From assembly GCA_012513595.1 (NCBI GenBank), contig JAAZBY010000038.1, positions 1-23,061 on the forward strand: DNA of 23,061 bases, written 5' to 3'. Positions 1 through 7,562 of the stretch are shown piece after piece (position 1 is the stretch's first letter; each line of letters opens with the position of its first letter). A program made the position numbers and the translations under genes. This DNA is from Chloroflexota bacterium. Its GTDB lineage: Bacteria > Chloroflexota > Anaerolineae > UBA1429. The notes beneath the pieces were generated by a model. It searched no databases, was not told the origin of the DNA, and saw only the letters and a list, made by a program, of their open reading frames with translations.

Positions 1-209
1 GCGCCGCCATCCTCGGCCGCCAGGGCGTACTGGCACATGCGCCGGGTGATGTCGCGGGTCAGCCCGCCGGCGGCGAGGGCGTCGTCGAGCAGGCTGTCAT
101 CCACGATGCTGACGACGCGGGCCTCCGGCAGCAGTTCGCGCGCCAGCGCCACGGTGCCGGCCACGGGCACCATACCGGTGAACAGGATGGTCAGCTGTTT
201 ACGCTTCAT
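1..209 (-). CDS. Asp/Glu racemase family protein, N-terminal part (cut by window edge)
   Basis: Only the first 69 or so residues are inside the window. The protein starts MKRKQLTILFTG and then shows an IVDDSLLDD segment and an 'AAGGLTRDITRRM' stretch. This is the typical N-terminal pattern of the aspartate/glutamate/hydantoin racemase superfamily, where a beta strand precedes a VDDSL motif and a glycine turn. The two catalytic cysteines of the family lie further on and are not visible, so racemase activity cannot be confirmed. The ATG is set by AGGAGG six bases upstream. It lies 29 bp after the cupin gene on the same strand and is probably the third gene of that operon. Substrate unknown. Confidence 0.7.
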   Translation of the reverse strand, partial: MKRKQLTILFTGMVPVAGTVALARELLPEARVVSIVDDSLLDDALAAGGLTRDITRRMCQYALAAEDGG

Positions 210-238
210 GCAAGCCCTCCTGAAGTGACTTACCGCGG

Positions 239-598
239 CTAGTCGTTCTGCATCTGGCGGTCGGCCGAGGAAAAGGCGATGGACATGATCGCCGTGTCCT
301 CGCCGATGTTGCGGGCGTTGTGCCGCACGTGGGGCGGGATGGTGATCGTGTCTCCGGGCACCAGAACGTAGCGCTCCTCGTCCGCCGTGTGTTCGATGGT
401 CCCGACGAGCAGGTGCAGCACCTCCTCGCAGTTCGGGTGGCGGTGCAGCGGGTTCTCTTGCCCGGGCTTGATGCGGCACTCGCCGACGGTCATCTCGGCC
501 GAGTTGCCCAGGTCGCTGCCGGCGTACCAGCGCAGCTCTCCCCAGGGGAAGCGATTGACCGTAGCGTCGTCCTTCCTCACGATCTGGGCGGTATCCAT
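239..598 (-). CDS. Small single-domain cupin protein
   Basis: A 119-residue protein with one conserved beta-barrel cupin domain. Motif 1 is visible as PLHRHPNCEEVLHLLVG (His52, His54, a Glu at 58/59), and motif 2 as PGDTITIPPHVRHNARN (His93). These residues form the usual 3-His/1-Glu metal site. There is no signal peptide or extra domain, and the length is typical of small cytosolic cupins that act as isomerases, dioxygenases or sugar binders; which one cannot be told from sequence. The reading frame continues upstream, but the ATG at 598 has AGGAGG four bases before it and begins just after the flavin reductase gene (44 bp gap), so this start is preferred. It is the middle gene of a likely three-gene operon. 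Confidence 0.9.
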   Translation of the reverse strand: MDTAQIVRKDDATVNRFPWGELRWYAGSDLGNSAEMTVGECRIKPGQENPLHRHPNCEEVLHLLVGTIEHTADEERYVLVPGDTITIPPHVRHNARNIGEDTAIMSIAFSSADRQMQND

Positions 599-642
599 AC
601 GTCCTCCTCGTATCGGTGTGAAGCAGTGGGTCGGCTCTGCGC

Positions 643-1170
643 CTAACGACGGGCGAAGACCTCGCCGGGCTGCGCCGATCCGAGCCCGCCCTGGCCCAGG
701 CTGTACAGACGCCCAAGCCCGGGGTCCGCGTTGCGGTGGCAGGCCACCACCCGCCCGATGAAGATGATGTGGTCGCCGGAGGGCGCCTCGCCCTCGAGGA
801 CGCACTCAAAGTTGGCCACCGCCTCGCTCAGGAGAAGGCCGTCGATGGCGACGGCCGGCTGGGTGGGCGTGCCGGTGGCGGCGAGCTTGGCGGTATCCCG
901 ACCCGAGTGCGTGCCGAAAAAGAGGGCTTCCTGGGCCTGTGCGGCCGCCGGGAAGGCCAACACGAAGGCGCGGGAGTGGCGGATGGCATCGACCGAGTGC
1001 GCCCGGGCGTTGATGGCCACGGCGAGCATCGGCGGAGTCGACGAGGATACCATCGACCAGCCCAGGGTGATGGGGTTGTAGCGCCCACCCTCATCCTTGG
1101 CGATGACGACTACTACGGCTTCCGGGTACTTGAACGCGATAGCGTCCTGGTAGGCAGATGGCTCCTGCAT
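643..1170 (-). CDS. Flavin reductase family protein (FMN-binding split barrel)
   Basis: A 175-residue protein matching the flavin-reductase/flavoredoxin fold. It has an NPITLGWSMVSSSTPPMLAV segment near residues 32-51 that forms the FMN phosphate-binding strand-turn. A 'HSVDAIRHSRAFVLAFP' helix-strand follows, then a C-terminal GDHIIFIGRVV strand. Members bind FMN and reduce it or other acceptors with NAD(P)H, sometimes feeding a monooxygenase. No oxygenase partner is in view. The ATG follows GGGAGG with five bases between. It is the first gene of the operon with the cupin and racemase genes, and a candidate promoter lies at 1221-1249. The specific reaction is not predictable. Confidence 0.85.
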   Translation of the reverse strand: MQEPSAYQDAIAFKYPEAVVVVIAKDEGGRYNPITLGWSMVSSSTPPMLAVAINARAHSVDAIRHSRAFVLAFPAAAQAQEALFFGTHSGRDTAKLAATGTPTQPAVAIDGLLLSEAVANFECVLEGEAPSGDHIIFIGRVVACHRNADPGLGRLYSLGQGGLGSAQPGEVFARR

Positions 1171-1220
1171 GGCGGCCTCCCGTCTCGCGCGAATGGGTCT
1201 CTCAGTGCGTCTCCGCGCCT

Positions 1221-1249
1221 ATCTTGCCCCCGCCGCGGCCTGTTGGCAA
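1221..1249 (-). promoter_or_regulatory. Candidate sigma-70 promoter for the flavin reductase operon
   Basis: On the minus strand TTGCCA is followed after 17 bases by CAAGAT, which keeps the important A at position 2 and T at position 6 of a -10 box. It lies about 50 bases before the flavin reductase ATG. The -35 box is good and the -10 box is weak. Confidence 0.4.
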
Positions 1250-1301
1250 GTGCGCCTGCGCCTAGCAGGCGCCACGGCTGGGATGGCGTGCGGCTCTCGG
1301 C

Positions 1302-1307
1302 TATAAT
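1302..1307 (+). promoter_or_regulatory. Perfect -10 box (TATAAT) upstream of the dehydrogenase
   Basis: TATAAT stands out in a very GC-rich intergenic stretch, 97 bases before the dehydrogenase ATG. No clear -35 box is found 16-18 bases upstream, so an activator or an alternative sigma contact may be needed. The roughly 90-base leader has no obvious structure. Confidence 0.45.
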
Positions 1308-1403
1308 GGCTCGCGTAGGGCTGAGGCATCCCGGGGACCCCCTGTGCGAGACCACAGCGCGCAGCCGCCCCCAGGTCCGCAAGACAGAGGCAAGGAGCAA
1401 GCG

Positions 1404-2483
1404 ATGGCTATTCCCAAGACGATGCGTGCGGTCCGCGTCCACGGTATCGAGGACTATCGTCTGGAAGAGATCCCTGTGCCGGCTGCCGGCCCGGGCGAGG
1501 TGTTGGTGCGCGTGCTGGCCACCGGCGTGTGTGCCAGCGACGTGAAGGCCTACCATGGTTCCCGGGTGTGGGGCTCCGCCGAGATCGCGCCCTATATCCA
1601 AGCGCCCGTCACGCCGGGGCACGAGTTCGTCGGCGAGGTGGTCGCCCTCGGGGAGGGGGCCGGGGCCAAGTACGGCCTCGAACTGGGTGACTGGGCCGTG
1701 TCGGAGCAGATCGTCCCCTGTTGGCAGTGCCGCTTCTGCCAGCGGGGCCAGTACTGGATGTGCCACCGGCACGACATCTATGGCTTCATCAAAGACCGCG
1801 CCGAGGGGTCCTGGGCCGAGTATATGAAGTTCCCGGCGGGCGCGCTGAACTACAAAGTGCCTAAGGACATCCCCGCCGAACAGGCCGCCCTCATCGAGCC
1901 GATGGCCTGCGCCATCCACGCCGTCGAACGCGGCGAGATCGAGCTGGGCGACACGGTCGTGATCGCCGGGCTGGGGCCGATCGGCCTCGGCATGGTGCAG
2001 GTCGCCCGGCGCAAATCGCCGGGGATGCTGATTGCGCTGGACATGAAGCCGAAGCGCCTGGCGCTGGCGCGTGCCCTGGGCGCCGACCTGGCCATCGACA
2101 TCCGCGAGGGGAACGCCATCCAGCGCGTGCTGGACCTGACCGATGGCTACGGCTGCGACGTGTATATCGAGGCCACCGGTGCTGCGCCGGCCGTGAACCA
2201 GGGACTGCAGATGCTGCGCCGCCTGGGGACGTTTGTGGAGTTCAGCGTGCACTCGCAGCCGGCGGCGGTGGACTGGTCGATCATCGGGGATGTGAAGGAG
2301 CTGAACATCCACGGGTCGCACCTGGGGGCCTACTCCTACCCCCTGGCCATCGACTACCTGCGGAGCGGCGCCATCGACGGCAAGGCGCTGGTCAGCCACG
2401 TCCTGCCTCTGGAGCAGTTCAAAGAGGGGCTCGAGATCGCCCACTCGGGCGAAGACTCGATGAAGGTGATTCTGACCCCGTAG
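1404..2483 (+). CDS. Zinc-dependent polyol/alcohol dehydrogenase (MDR family)
   Basis: A 359-residue medium-chain dehydrogenase of normal length. Catalytic zinc ligands are Cys43 (GVCASD), His73-Glu74 (GHE) and Glu165 (IEPMA). The structural zinc site is Cys106, 109, 112 and 120 (CWQCRFCQRGQYWMC). The Rossmann nucleotide site is GLGPIG at 189-194, followed by a strand ending in Asp (IALDMKPKR), which favours NAD over NADP. The segment 'MCHRHDIYGF' after the structural zinc lobe resembles erythritol/L-threitol dehydrogenases, so a C4-C6 polyol or sugar acid is a fair guess for the substrate. The frame stays open 60 bases upstream, but the ATG at 1404 has AAGGAGC eight bases before it and gives the usual N-terminus. 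It stands alone, with its own -10 box and terminator. Confidence 0.92.
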   Translation: MAIPKTMRAVRVHGIEDYRLEEIPVPAAGPGEVLVRVLATGVCASDVKAYHGSRVWGSAEIAPYIQAPVTPGHEFVGEVVALGEGAGAKYGLELGDWAVSEQIVPCWQCRFCQRGQYWMCHRHDIYGFIKDRAEGSWAEYMKFPAGALNYKVPKDIPAEQAALIEPMACAIHAVERGEIELGDTVVIAGLGPIGLGMVQVARRKSPGMLIALDMKPKRLALARALGADLAIDIREGNAIQRVLDLTDGYGCDVYIEATGAAPAVNQGLQMLRRLGTFVEFSVHSQPAAVDWSIIGDVKELNIHGSHLGAYSYPLAIDYLRSGAIDGKALVSHVLPLEQFKEGLEIAHSGEDSMKVILTP

Positions 2484-2534
2484 AGGAGCCACCCTCCAAG
2501 CAACCGGCGCGCGCCGGGAGCGGAAACAGATAGC

Positions 2535-2562
2535 AGAGGGTCCTGCCCGGGCAGGACCCTCT
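2535..2562 (+). terminator. Strong intrinsic terminator after the dehydrogenase
   Basis: A perfect 28-base palindrome (14 + 14 bases, starting AGAGGGTCCTGCCC) is followed by CTTGCTTTTC. The few central bases must form the loop. It sits 51 bases after the dehydrogenase stop, between two convergent genes. The T-rich side favours plus-strand termination. Confidence 0.85.
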
Positions 2563-2603
2563 CTTGCTTTTCGCCGTCCGCGCCGGCCGGGTGCTGCCGC
2601 GGC

Positions 2604-3800
2604 TCAGGCGGTGCCCTCCCAGATGCGCGCCAGGGCCAACAGGGGGTTGTGCCCGAGGTAGTCAGGGCAGGGGGTGTTCTGCTGGGTCTGCGGCTTGCGC
2701 CGCAGGGCGGTCGGGTCCCCGCCGAGGGGATGGTAGAACTCCCAGATGGTGCCCGTGCGGGCAAACACGCGGGCTGAGGCGTCCAGGGCGGCCTCGGCCA
2801 GGCGGTGGGCGGCGTCGGGGCGGTCGTAGGTCAGGCAGCCGCGGGCGGCCCACATGGTCATGCTGTTCCAAGTGGGCCCGCGCCACATGCGCAGCTCAAA
2901 GCGAGGATCGCTCAGCCCCACGCTGGAGATGGGGTGCGGCGCCAGGAAGCGCTCCGGGTTCAGCAGGTTCTCGTCGATGACGCGGCCGGCCTGTTCCTCG
3001 GTGGCGGCGCCCACCACCAGGGGAAAGATCCCCTCCACAGCCAGGCGCCGGGCCGCCGGGTTCTCTACGGCCCAGATGTCGTGGAAGAAACCGGTCTCCG
3101 GGTCAAAGAGGCGTTCGGCGATGTAGACGCGTAGGGCCCCCGCCCGCGCGGCCAGGCTGCGCGATGGCTCCCCAAGGCGCACGGCCCAGTCAGCCGCAAC
3201 GTCGTACAGCATGTAGACGTGGGCCGTGGCGTCGACGCAGGCGTAGCGCCCGGTGGGCACGTCGTCAAAGCGGATCCCCTCGTCGACGCCGCTTTCCCAG
3301 GAGTGGTTGACGATATCCGTATAGTAGTAGCCCTCGTCCTCGGCCTTACGATGCGCCTCGAACCAGCCGATCTGCCGCAGGAGTGGCTCATAGCAGAGGC
3401 GGAAAAGCTCGTCTGAGCCGGTCTGGTCACAGTAGTCGTTCACCGCCACCGGCCACATCGGCGGGTGGCTGACCGTCTTGCTGAAGCGCGGCTCCCCGTC
3501 GCCGAGCCAGATGCTGCCGGGCACGAGGCCGTCCTCCTGCTGGTTCTCCAGGTCGTTCAGGATCTGGTCGCGAGCGTGGTCCGGCTCGGCGGGGAGCACG
3601 TCCAGGATCTGATGGACGATGTCCCAGTGCCCAAAGGCGGGCCCGTAGCAGTAGCCCGGGCCGATCTCTTCCCAGGGGCGCGAGAAGGGGGGACGGGCGC
3701 GGTGCGTGCTGCGGGCGTGGAGCTCGGCCACGTAGCGCAGCAGCGGCCGCCACTCCGGCTTGCCCAGCTGACCCGCCTCGTTCTGGAGTGCGTCAAGCAT
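2604..3800 (-). CDS. Glycoside hydrolase with (alpha/alpha)6 barrel (MGH1/GH63/trehalase-like)
   Basis: A 398-residue cytosolic protein (no signal peptide) with the features of the mannosylglycerate-hydrolase/GH63/GH37-like clan. These include 'YCYGPAFGHWD' near 50-60, 'NHSWESGVDEG' with the probable general acid Asp173, 'WRGPTWNSMTMW' at 306-317 for substrate binding, and 'TIWEFYHPLGG' with the probable catalytic base Glu354. Such enzymes invert alpha-linked glucosyl or mannosyl bonds in small substrates such as trehalose-like or glycerate/glucosyl compounds; the exact sugar is unclear. I chose ATG 3800, which has GGAGG eight bases upstream. ATG 3815 (GGAG eight bases before it) adds five residues and is also possible. 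It follows the beta-propeller gene by 40 bp and is very likely co-transcribed, so the two may act on the same glycan. Confidence 0.88.
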   Translation of the reverse strand: MLDALQNEAGQLGKPEWRPLLRYVAELHARSTHRARPPFSRPWEEIGPGYCYGPAFGHWDIVHQILDVLPAEPDHARDQILNDLENQQEDGLVPGSIWLGDGEPRFSKTVSHPPMWPVAVNDYCDQTGSDELFRLCYEPLLRQIGWFEAHRKAEDEGYYYTDIVNHSWESGVDEGIRFDDVPTGRYACVDATAHVYMLYDVAADWAVRLGEPSRSLAARAGALRVYIAERLFDPETGFFHDIWAVENPAARRLAVEGIFPLVVGAATEEQAGRVIDENLLNPERFLAPHPISSVGLSDPRFELRMWRGPTWNSMTMWAARGCLTYDRPDAAHRLAEAALDASARVFARTGTIWEFYHPLGGDPTALRRKPQTQQNTPCPDYLGHNPLLALARIWEGTA

Positions 3801-3840
3801 GTGTCTGTCCTCCATGGTTAGCGCTCCGGACGCGAGATGC

Positions 3841-5790
3841 TCACTCTGCACCGGGCCCAAAGGCGTGCAGAACTCCATCCACAGTGATCGTCAGCAGGTC
3901 TTGCGCGGAGTCGCCGATGCGCTCCACCGAGGCCGACACGTCACGGCGCATGCGCCCGGCAATCAGGGCGCCAAGGGCCGGGAGCGTCTTGACCCGTCTC
4001 CCGTACCCGTCGTAGAACGCCTGGGACTGCGCGGTGGTGTTCGTCCAGATGAGCTGGGTAGGCATCTGCCCCCAGGATACCGGGGCGGCGCCCTGGCCGA
4101 TATAGTCGGGCTGGATGGACCACAGGCGCTCGCCCTGCCCGGAAAGGAGGGTCAGGATACCCATGTTGCCCCACCGGCAGGCCGCTAGAAGCTGCACGCC
4201 GGGGAGGTCTTCGCGGAACCGCCCGATGACGCGCCCCTGCGCATGCCCGATGCGGTGCACCGCCCGCGTGGCGCCGCTGAGGCCGTCGACGATGTACACT
4301 CCGGCGCTGCCGCCAAAGAGGAACGCCACCGGGTCGAGGTCTTCCTCGCCCGATAGGGCGCCGATCGCCGCCGCGTCGTAGTGCTGGGCGCCGTGGATGC
4401 GAGCCATCTCGTCGGCGCGGTCGTGGGTCCAGAGGATACGACCCTCGGCGTCGTACAAGCGCCCGCCCGCCAGGACCTCGTCACGGCCGTCTCCGTCGAC
4501 GTCGTAGCCCGTAACGGAAAAGTGGTGCCCGTAAGGCGTATCGACCCGGCGATGCCAGAGGAGGTTCAGGCTGCCGTCATAGGCCCACAGGTTGTACCCG
4601 CCGCCGCCCGTGTCGCGCCGCCACTCGCGGACGAGGATATCCTGCCCGGCGCCGGTCAGGTTCAGGCTGCCGCTGGAAAAGTCGGGGAACCGCAGGACCG
4701 GGTCGAGCTCGGGGAGGGTGGCGCGCGCCAGCACCCTGCCGGTGGCCCCCTCGATGACCACGACCTCGTCATCGATGATCCAATCGACCGTGTCACCGTG
4801 GATCACGGTGCTCGAGCGGCGCGCGCGCTCCCCGGTAAAGCCGTAGAGCAGCCGGCCCTGAGGGGTGTGGTCGCGCGAGAACTCCAGGCGGCGCACAGGA
4901 TAGGGCACCTCCCAGAGGAGCTCGCCGCCAGGGGTCACGGCACGCAGCGTCTTCCCGGGGAGCAGCATGTCGTAGCGGCCCGGCCGGGCATAGTCGTTAA
5001 ACAGCGGCGTGGCGCCCAAGGCAGCAAGGTCCATGCGGTGGACGAGCACGGGCTCCGGAAGGTCCGCGCCCAGGGCGGCCCCAGCGCGGGCGGCCGCGGC
5101 GCGCCGTCGGCCGTCGCGCGCCTGCTGGGCAGGCGTCTGCAGGATGCGCACCCCGGCGACGCGTGCCGCGCCGAGGCCGCGAAGGCCCGCGCGGCCGGTG
5201 CGGAAGGTGCTGTCGGTGGCCTGCAGGGCAACCTGAAGCTCGGGGCAGGAACAGGAGATGCCATCGCCGTCGAGGTCGACGCGCAAGGTCACATACGTGG
5301 TGAGCGGGCCAACCTGTTGGCGGGCCAGCGGGCACCATTCGGCGTCAGTGCGCCGGTAGAGGACGAGGCTGCCTCCTCCCTCGACGCAAAAGAGGTAGAA
5401 GCGGCGGGAGGTCTCCTGGCGGAAGACGATGCCGACATAGGCCCTCTCGCAATCGGCCCGGTCGTTGTGAGGGCCGGCGGCCTCCTGCTGCGGGAGAACG
5501 CGCGCCTCGACCGCATAGTCACGGCTGTCCGCCGGCAGCGTGACGATGGAGCGTTCATCGGCGGGCAGGGTGAACTCGAGGACGCAGGCCTCGCCGTCAC
5601 GCACGATCTGGAACCCGGAGGCGAGCCGGAACCCGCCCCAGGGGGCGATCGGCGTCTCCCACCCGGCGAACGCCGCGGCCTCCGCCGCGCCGGGGTGCGC
5701 CATGGGGTCCAGCACGGGGCCCTCGGGTAGGCCGGCGATATCGAGCGTGGCCACGACTGCGGCCTTGCCTGTGGCGGGACGGGTCATCAT
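3841..5790 (-). CDS. Lectin-like domain plus beta-propeller protein, polysaccharide-lyase-like, function unknown
   Basis: A 649-residue protein. Residues about 30-225 look like a concanavalin/laminin-G or DUF1080-type beta-sandwich (WGGFRLASGF, 'YVGIVFRQETSRRFYLFCVE', 'LRVDLDGDG' at 170-177). From about 260 onward come repeated strand-turn units such as 'LRAVTPGGELLWEVPYPVRR', 'LWAYDGSLNLLWHRRV', 'DVDGDGRDEVLAGGRLYDA' at 430-448 and 'ILTLLSGQGERLW'. These look like PQQ/FG-GAP-type propeller blades with a calcium-binding DxDGDGxDE loop. The layout resembles rhamnogalacturonan-lyase family 11 propellers, but no catalytic residues are certain. There is no signal peptide, which is odd for a polysaccharide-acting protein. 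ATG 5790 has AGGAG six bases before it. It is the first gene of a two-gene unit with the glycoside hydrolase. Confidence 0.8.
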   Translation of the reverse strand: MMTRPATGKAAVVATLDIAGLPEGPVLDPMAHPGAAEAAAFAGWETPIAPWGGFRLASGFQIVRDGEACVLEFTLPADERSIVTLPADSRDYAVEARVLPQQEAAGPHNDRADCERAYVGIVFRQETSRRFYLFCVEGGGSLVLYRRTDAEWCPLARQQVGPLTTYVTLRVDLDGDGISCSCPELQVALQATDSTFRTGRAGLRGLGAARVAGVRILQTPAQQARDGRRRAAAARAGAALGADLPEPVLVHRMDLAALGATPLFNDYARPGRYDMLLPGKTLRAVTPGGELLWEVPYPVRRLEFSRDHTPQGRLLYGFTGERARRSSTVIHGDTVDWIIDDEVVVIEGATGRVLARATLPELDPVLRFPDFSSGSLNLTGAGQDILVREWRRDTGGGGYNLWAYDGSLNLLWHRRVDTPYGHHFSVTGYDVDGDGRDEVLAGGRLYDAEGRILWTHDRADEMARIHGAQHYDAAAIGALSGEEDLDPVAFLFGGSAGVYIVDGLSGATRAVHRIGHAQGRVIGRFREDLPGVQLLAACRWGNMGILTLLSGQGERLWSIQPDYIGQGAAPVSWGQMPTQLIWTNTTAQSQAFYDGYGRRVKTLPALGALIAGRMRRDVSASVERIGDSAQDLLTITVDGVLHAFGPGAE

Positions 5791-5816
5791 ACGTCGCTCC
5801 TATCTGTGTTGAGATG

Positions 5817-5839
5817 GGCGGCGGCTGGCTGCCGCCGCC
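5817..5839 (-). promoter_or_regulatory. Strong hairpin in the mRNA leader of the propeller operon
   Basis: Nine perfect GC base pairs (GGCGGCGGC with GCCGCCGCC) enclose a five-base loop. The hairpin lies between the promoter at 5867-5896 and the ribosome binding site of the propeller gene, ending 26 bases before the ATG. It has no T-run, so it is more likely to affect translation or RNA stability than to terminate. Confidence 0.6.
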
Positions 5840-5866
5840 AATGCCGAGCCTGCTCCAGCGGCGCTG

Positions 5867-5896
5867 ATCATAGGGCCGCGGGGGAAGGTCCGTCAA
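5867..5896 (-). promoter_or_regulatory. Sigma-70 promoter of the propeller/glycoside hydrolase operon
   Basis: TTGACG and TATGAT are separated by 18 bases on the minus strand, with five of six consensus bases in each box. The predicted start of transcription gives a leader of about 70 bases to the ATG at 5790. Confidence 0.75.
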
Positions 5897-5989
5897 GCCC
5901 TGCCACAACCCGTAGGCCTACACGGACGTATAGCATGTGGGCCGTGCGTAGGGCCTTGTTTCACGGGGGCGGAACGAAGGAGGTCGGCA

Positions 5990-6244
5990 ATGGGGATCCT
6001 GTCGTGGGTGATCTTTGGGGCGCTGGCCGGCTGGGTCGCCAGCCTGCTCATGGGCACGAACCGCCGCCAGGGACTGCTCACCAACATCATCGTCGGCGTC
6101 GTGGGTGCTTTCCTAGGTGGTTTCCTGGTCAACCTGTTGACGGGGGCGGCAGTGCGCTTTGGCTGGAGCCTGCGGAGCTTTGCCGTCGCGGTGCTGGGGT
6201 CTGTCCTGCTTCTGGTCATCACGGGAGCCTCACGCCGCAAGTAG
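5990..6244 (+). CDS. GlsB/YeaQ/YmgE-family small membrane protein
   Basis: An 84-residue protein of the transglycosylase-associated family. It has three hydrophobic segments at about 1-20, 31-54 and 62-80, rich in glycine. The start MGILSWVIFGALAGWVASLLMG is typical of the family, as is the 'NIIVGVVGAFLGGFLVN' second helix. Members are small inner-membrane proteins linked to general or envelope stress; the molecular role is not established. The ATG has AAGGAGG six bases upstream. It is a single-gene unit ending in a clear terminator, and I find no convincing promoter boxes in the 90 bases upstream. Confidence 0.9.
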   Translation: MGILSWVIFGALAGWVASLLMGTNRRQGLLTNIIVGVVGAFLGGFLVNLLTGAAVRFGWSLRSFAVAVLGSVLLLVITGASRRK

Positions 6245-6248
6245 TCGG

Positions 6249-6276
6249 TGAGCCGGCCCCACAGGGGGCCGGCTCA
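6249..6276 (+). terminator. Terminator hairpin between the small membrane protein and the subtilase
   Basis: A 12-base-pair GC-rich stem (TGAGCCGGCCCC with GGGGCCGGCTCA) has a four-base loop ACAG and is followed by TCCTGTTGC. It starts two bases after the upstream stop codon. The T-tract is short, but the stem is very stable, and it could serve both convergent genes. Confidence 0.75.
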
Positions 6277-6304
6277 TCCTGTTGCGGGCGAAAAGCCCCG
6301 GCTC

Positions 6305-7558
6305 CTAACGCCGCCGCGGGAACCAGCGCAGGAACGGTGCCAGGCAGCCTGCCCCCGGCGCCGGGGCGGGCGCGGGCAGGGGCGGCTCGGGCAGCGGTAC
6401 CTCGGGGCTGAGTTCGTTTTGCAGGGCGCGCCAGGCGTCCACGCGGCCCATCCCCTGGGCGTAGGCGTCCGCGCCGATCGAGATGGCCGTGCGCGTCAGC
6501 CGCTCCTTGAGCTCGGCAGGGGTGAGGCCTGGCTCCGCCTGCAAAAGCAGGGCGCAGATCCCAGCGGCGTGCGGGGTGGCCATGCTCGTGCCGGATGCGG
6601 CGGTGTAGTAATCGTCCACCACCGTGCCCATGCGGGTGCCTTTGGCGCGAGCCGCGACGATCTCCACCCCCGGCAGGACCACGTCCGGCTTTAGGCGGCC
6701 GTCGCGGGTAGGCCCGCGCGACGAAAAGCTGGCCATGCGGTCCAGGTTGCTCGCGGCGCCGATGGTGATCACCTGGCGAGCGCAGCCGGGCGACCCCACC
6801 GTGTACGGCGCCGGCCCCTCGTTGCCGGCGGCACAGACCACCGCCACGCCGGCCTCCACGGCCGCGTCGCACATCTCGCTGAGGGCATCGGTGCCGTCGC
6901 AGGGGCCAACGCTGCCCAGCGACAGGCTGATCACCTGCACCCCCTGGTCGACGGCCCATTCGACGCCGGCCATCACGCCGCTCATCATGCCGTTGCCCGT
7001 GGCGCCCAGCACCTTGGCGATGTATAGGCTGGCGGCAGGGGCCACCCCCTTGTAGCGCCCGCCGGAGGCCTCGCCCGTGCCGGCGGCAATGCTGGCACAG
7101 TGCGTGCCGTGGCCGTTCAGGTCGCGCACACCCTCGCCCGTCAGGTCGCGGGTGGCCAGAATGCGCCCGGCCAGGTCGGGGTGTTCCTGGTCGATGCCGG
7201 TGTCGACCACGGCGATGCGGACCCCCTCGCCAGTGAGGCCCTCCTCCCACAGGCGCGGCACGCGCACGTGCGGGACGGAGTAATCCAGGAAGGCCTGGAC
7301 GGGCAGGTCCTGGTAGATGCGCAGCACGTCCGGGTCGCCCTCGAGGCGCATGATGGCGCCGGGCGTGGCCTGCATCTGCGCAAAGGGGCGCAGGTGATAG
7401 TGGTACCCCGTGCGCAGCCCGTGGATCGACCACTGGCCGCGCGTTACGCGGCGATTGGGCTGGAACGCGACGATGATGGGCAGGGCTTCCGTCTCGCGCT
7501 CGACCTGTCCGAGCGTCCGGAGCAGCCCGCGGGTCAGCTTGGGTCTGGATGCGGCCAC
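6305..7558 (-). CDS. Subtilisin-like serine peptidase (S8), probably intracellular
   Basis: A 417-residue S8 peptidase with all catalytic residues: Asp119 (VVDTGID), His150 (NGHGTH), Asn246 of the oxyanion hole (AAGNEG) and Ser325 (GTSMATPH). Residues about 26-92 have the strand-helix-strand pattern of an I9-type propeptide, ending QDLPVQAF before the mature domain. There is no signal peptide, suggesting an intracellular subtilisin or non-classical export. The C-terminus is unusual: a proline-rich linker at about 388-402, then CLAPFLRWFPRRR, a short hydrophobic, strongly basic tail that might touch the membrane. The start is GTG, set by GGGGAGG seven bases upstream. It begins four bases after the stop of the small propeptide-like gene, so the two are surely co-expressed. 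Confidence 0.93.
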   Translation of the reverse strand: MAASRPKLTRGLLRTLGQVERETEALPIIVAFQPNRRVTRGQWSIHGLRTGYHYHLRPFAQMQATPGAIMRLEGDPDVLRIYQDLPVQAFLDYSVPHVRVPRLWEEGLTGEGVRIAVVDTGIDQEHPDLAGRILATRDLTGEGVRDLNGHGTHCASIAAGTGEASGGRYKGVAPAASLYIAKVLGATGNGMMSGVMAGVEWAVDQGVQVISLSLGSVGPCDGTDALSEMCDAAVEAGVAVVCAAGNEGPAPYTVGSPGCARQVITIGAASNLDRMASFSSRGPTRDGRLKPDVVLPGVEIVAARAKGTRMGTVVDDYYTAASGTSMATPHAAGICALLLQAEPGLTPAELKERLTRTAISIGADAYAQGMGRVDAWRALQNELSPEVPLPEPPLPAPAPAPGAGCLAPFLRWFPRRR

Positions 7559-7562
7559 GTGC

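Noticed and set aside
1113..2492. Long minus-strand open frame opposite the dehydrogenase
   Set aside because: The plus strand encodes a complete zinc dehydrogenase, and the minus frame has no family features.
2604..3878. Longer start for the glycoside hydrolase at 3878
   Set aside because: The extra 26 residues overlap the end of the propeller gene and lack a ribosome binding site; ATG 3800 has GGAGG at good spacing.
4381..5730. Long plus-strand open frame opposite the propeller gene
   Set aside because: No domain, no ribosome binding site, and the opposite frame has repeat structure with a proper start. It is a GC-frame shadow.
6219..7433. Minus-strand frame overlapping the subtilase in another phase
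   Set aside because: Arg/Pro/Ala/Gly-rich low-complexity translation without motifs; the neighbouring phase has the catalytic triad.
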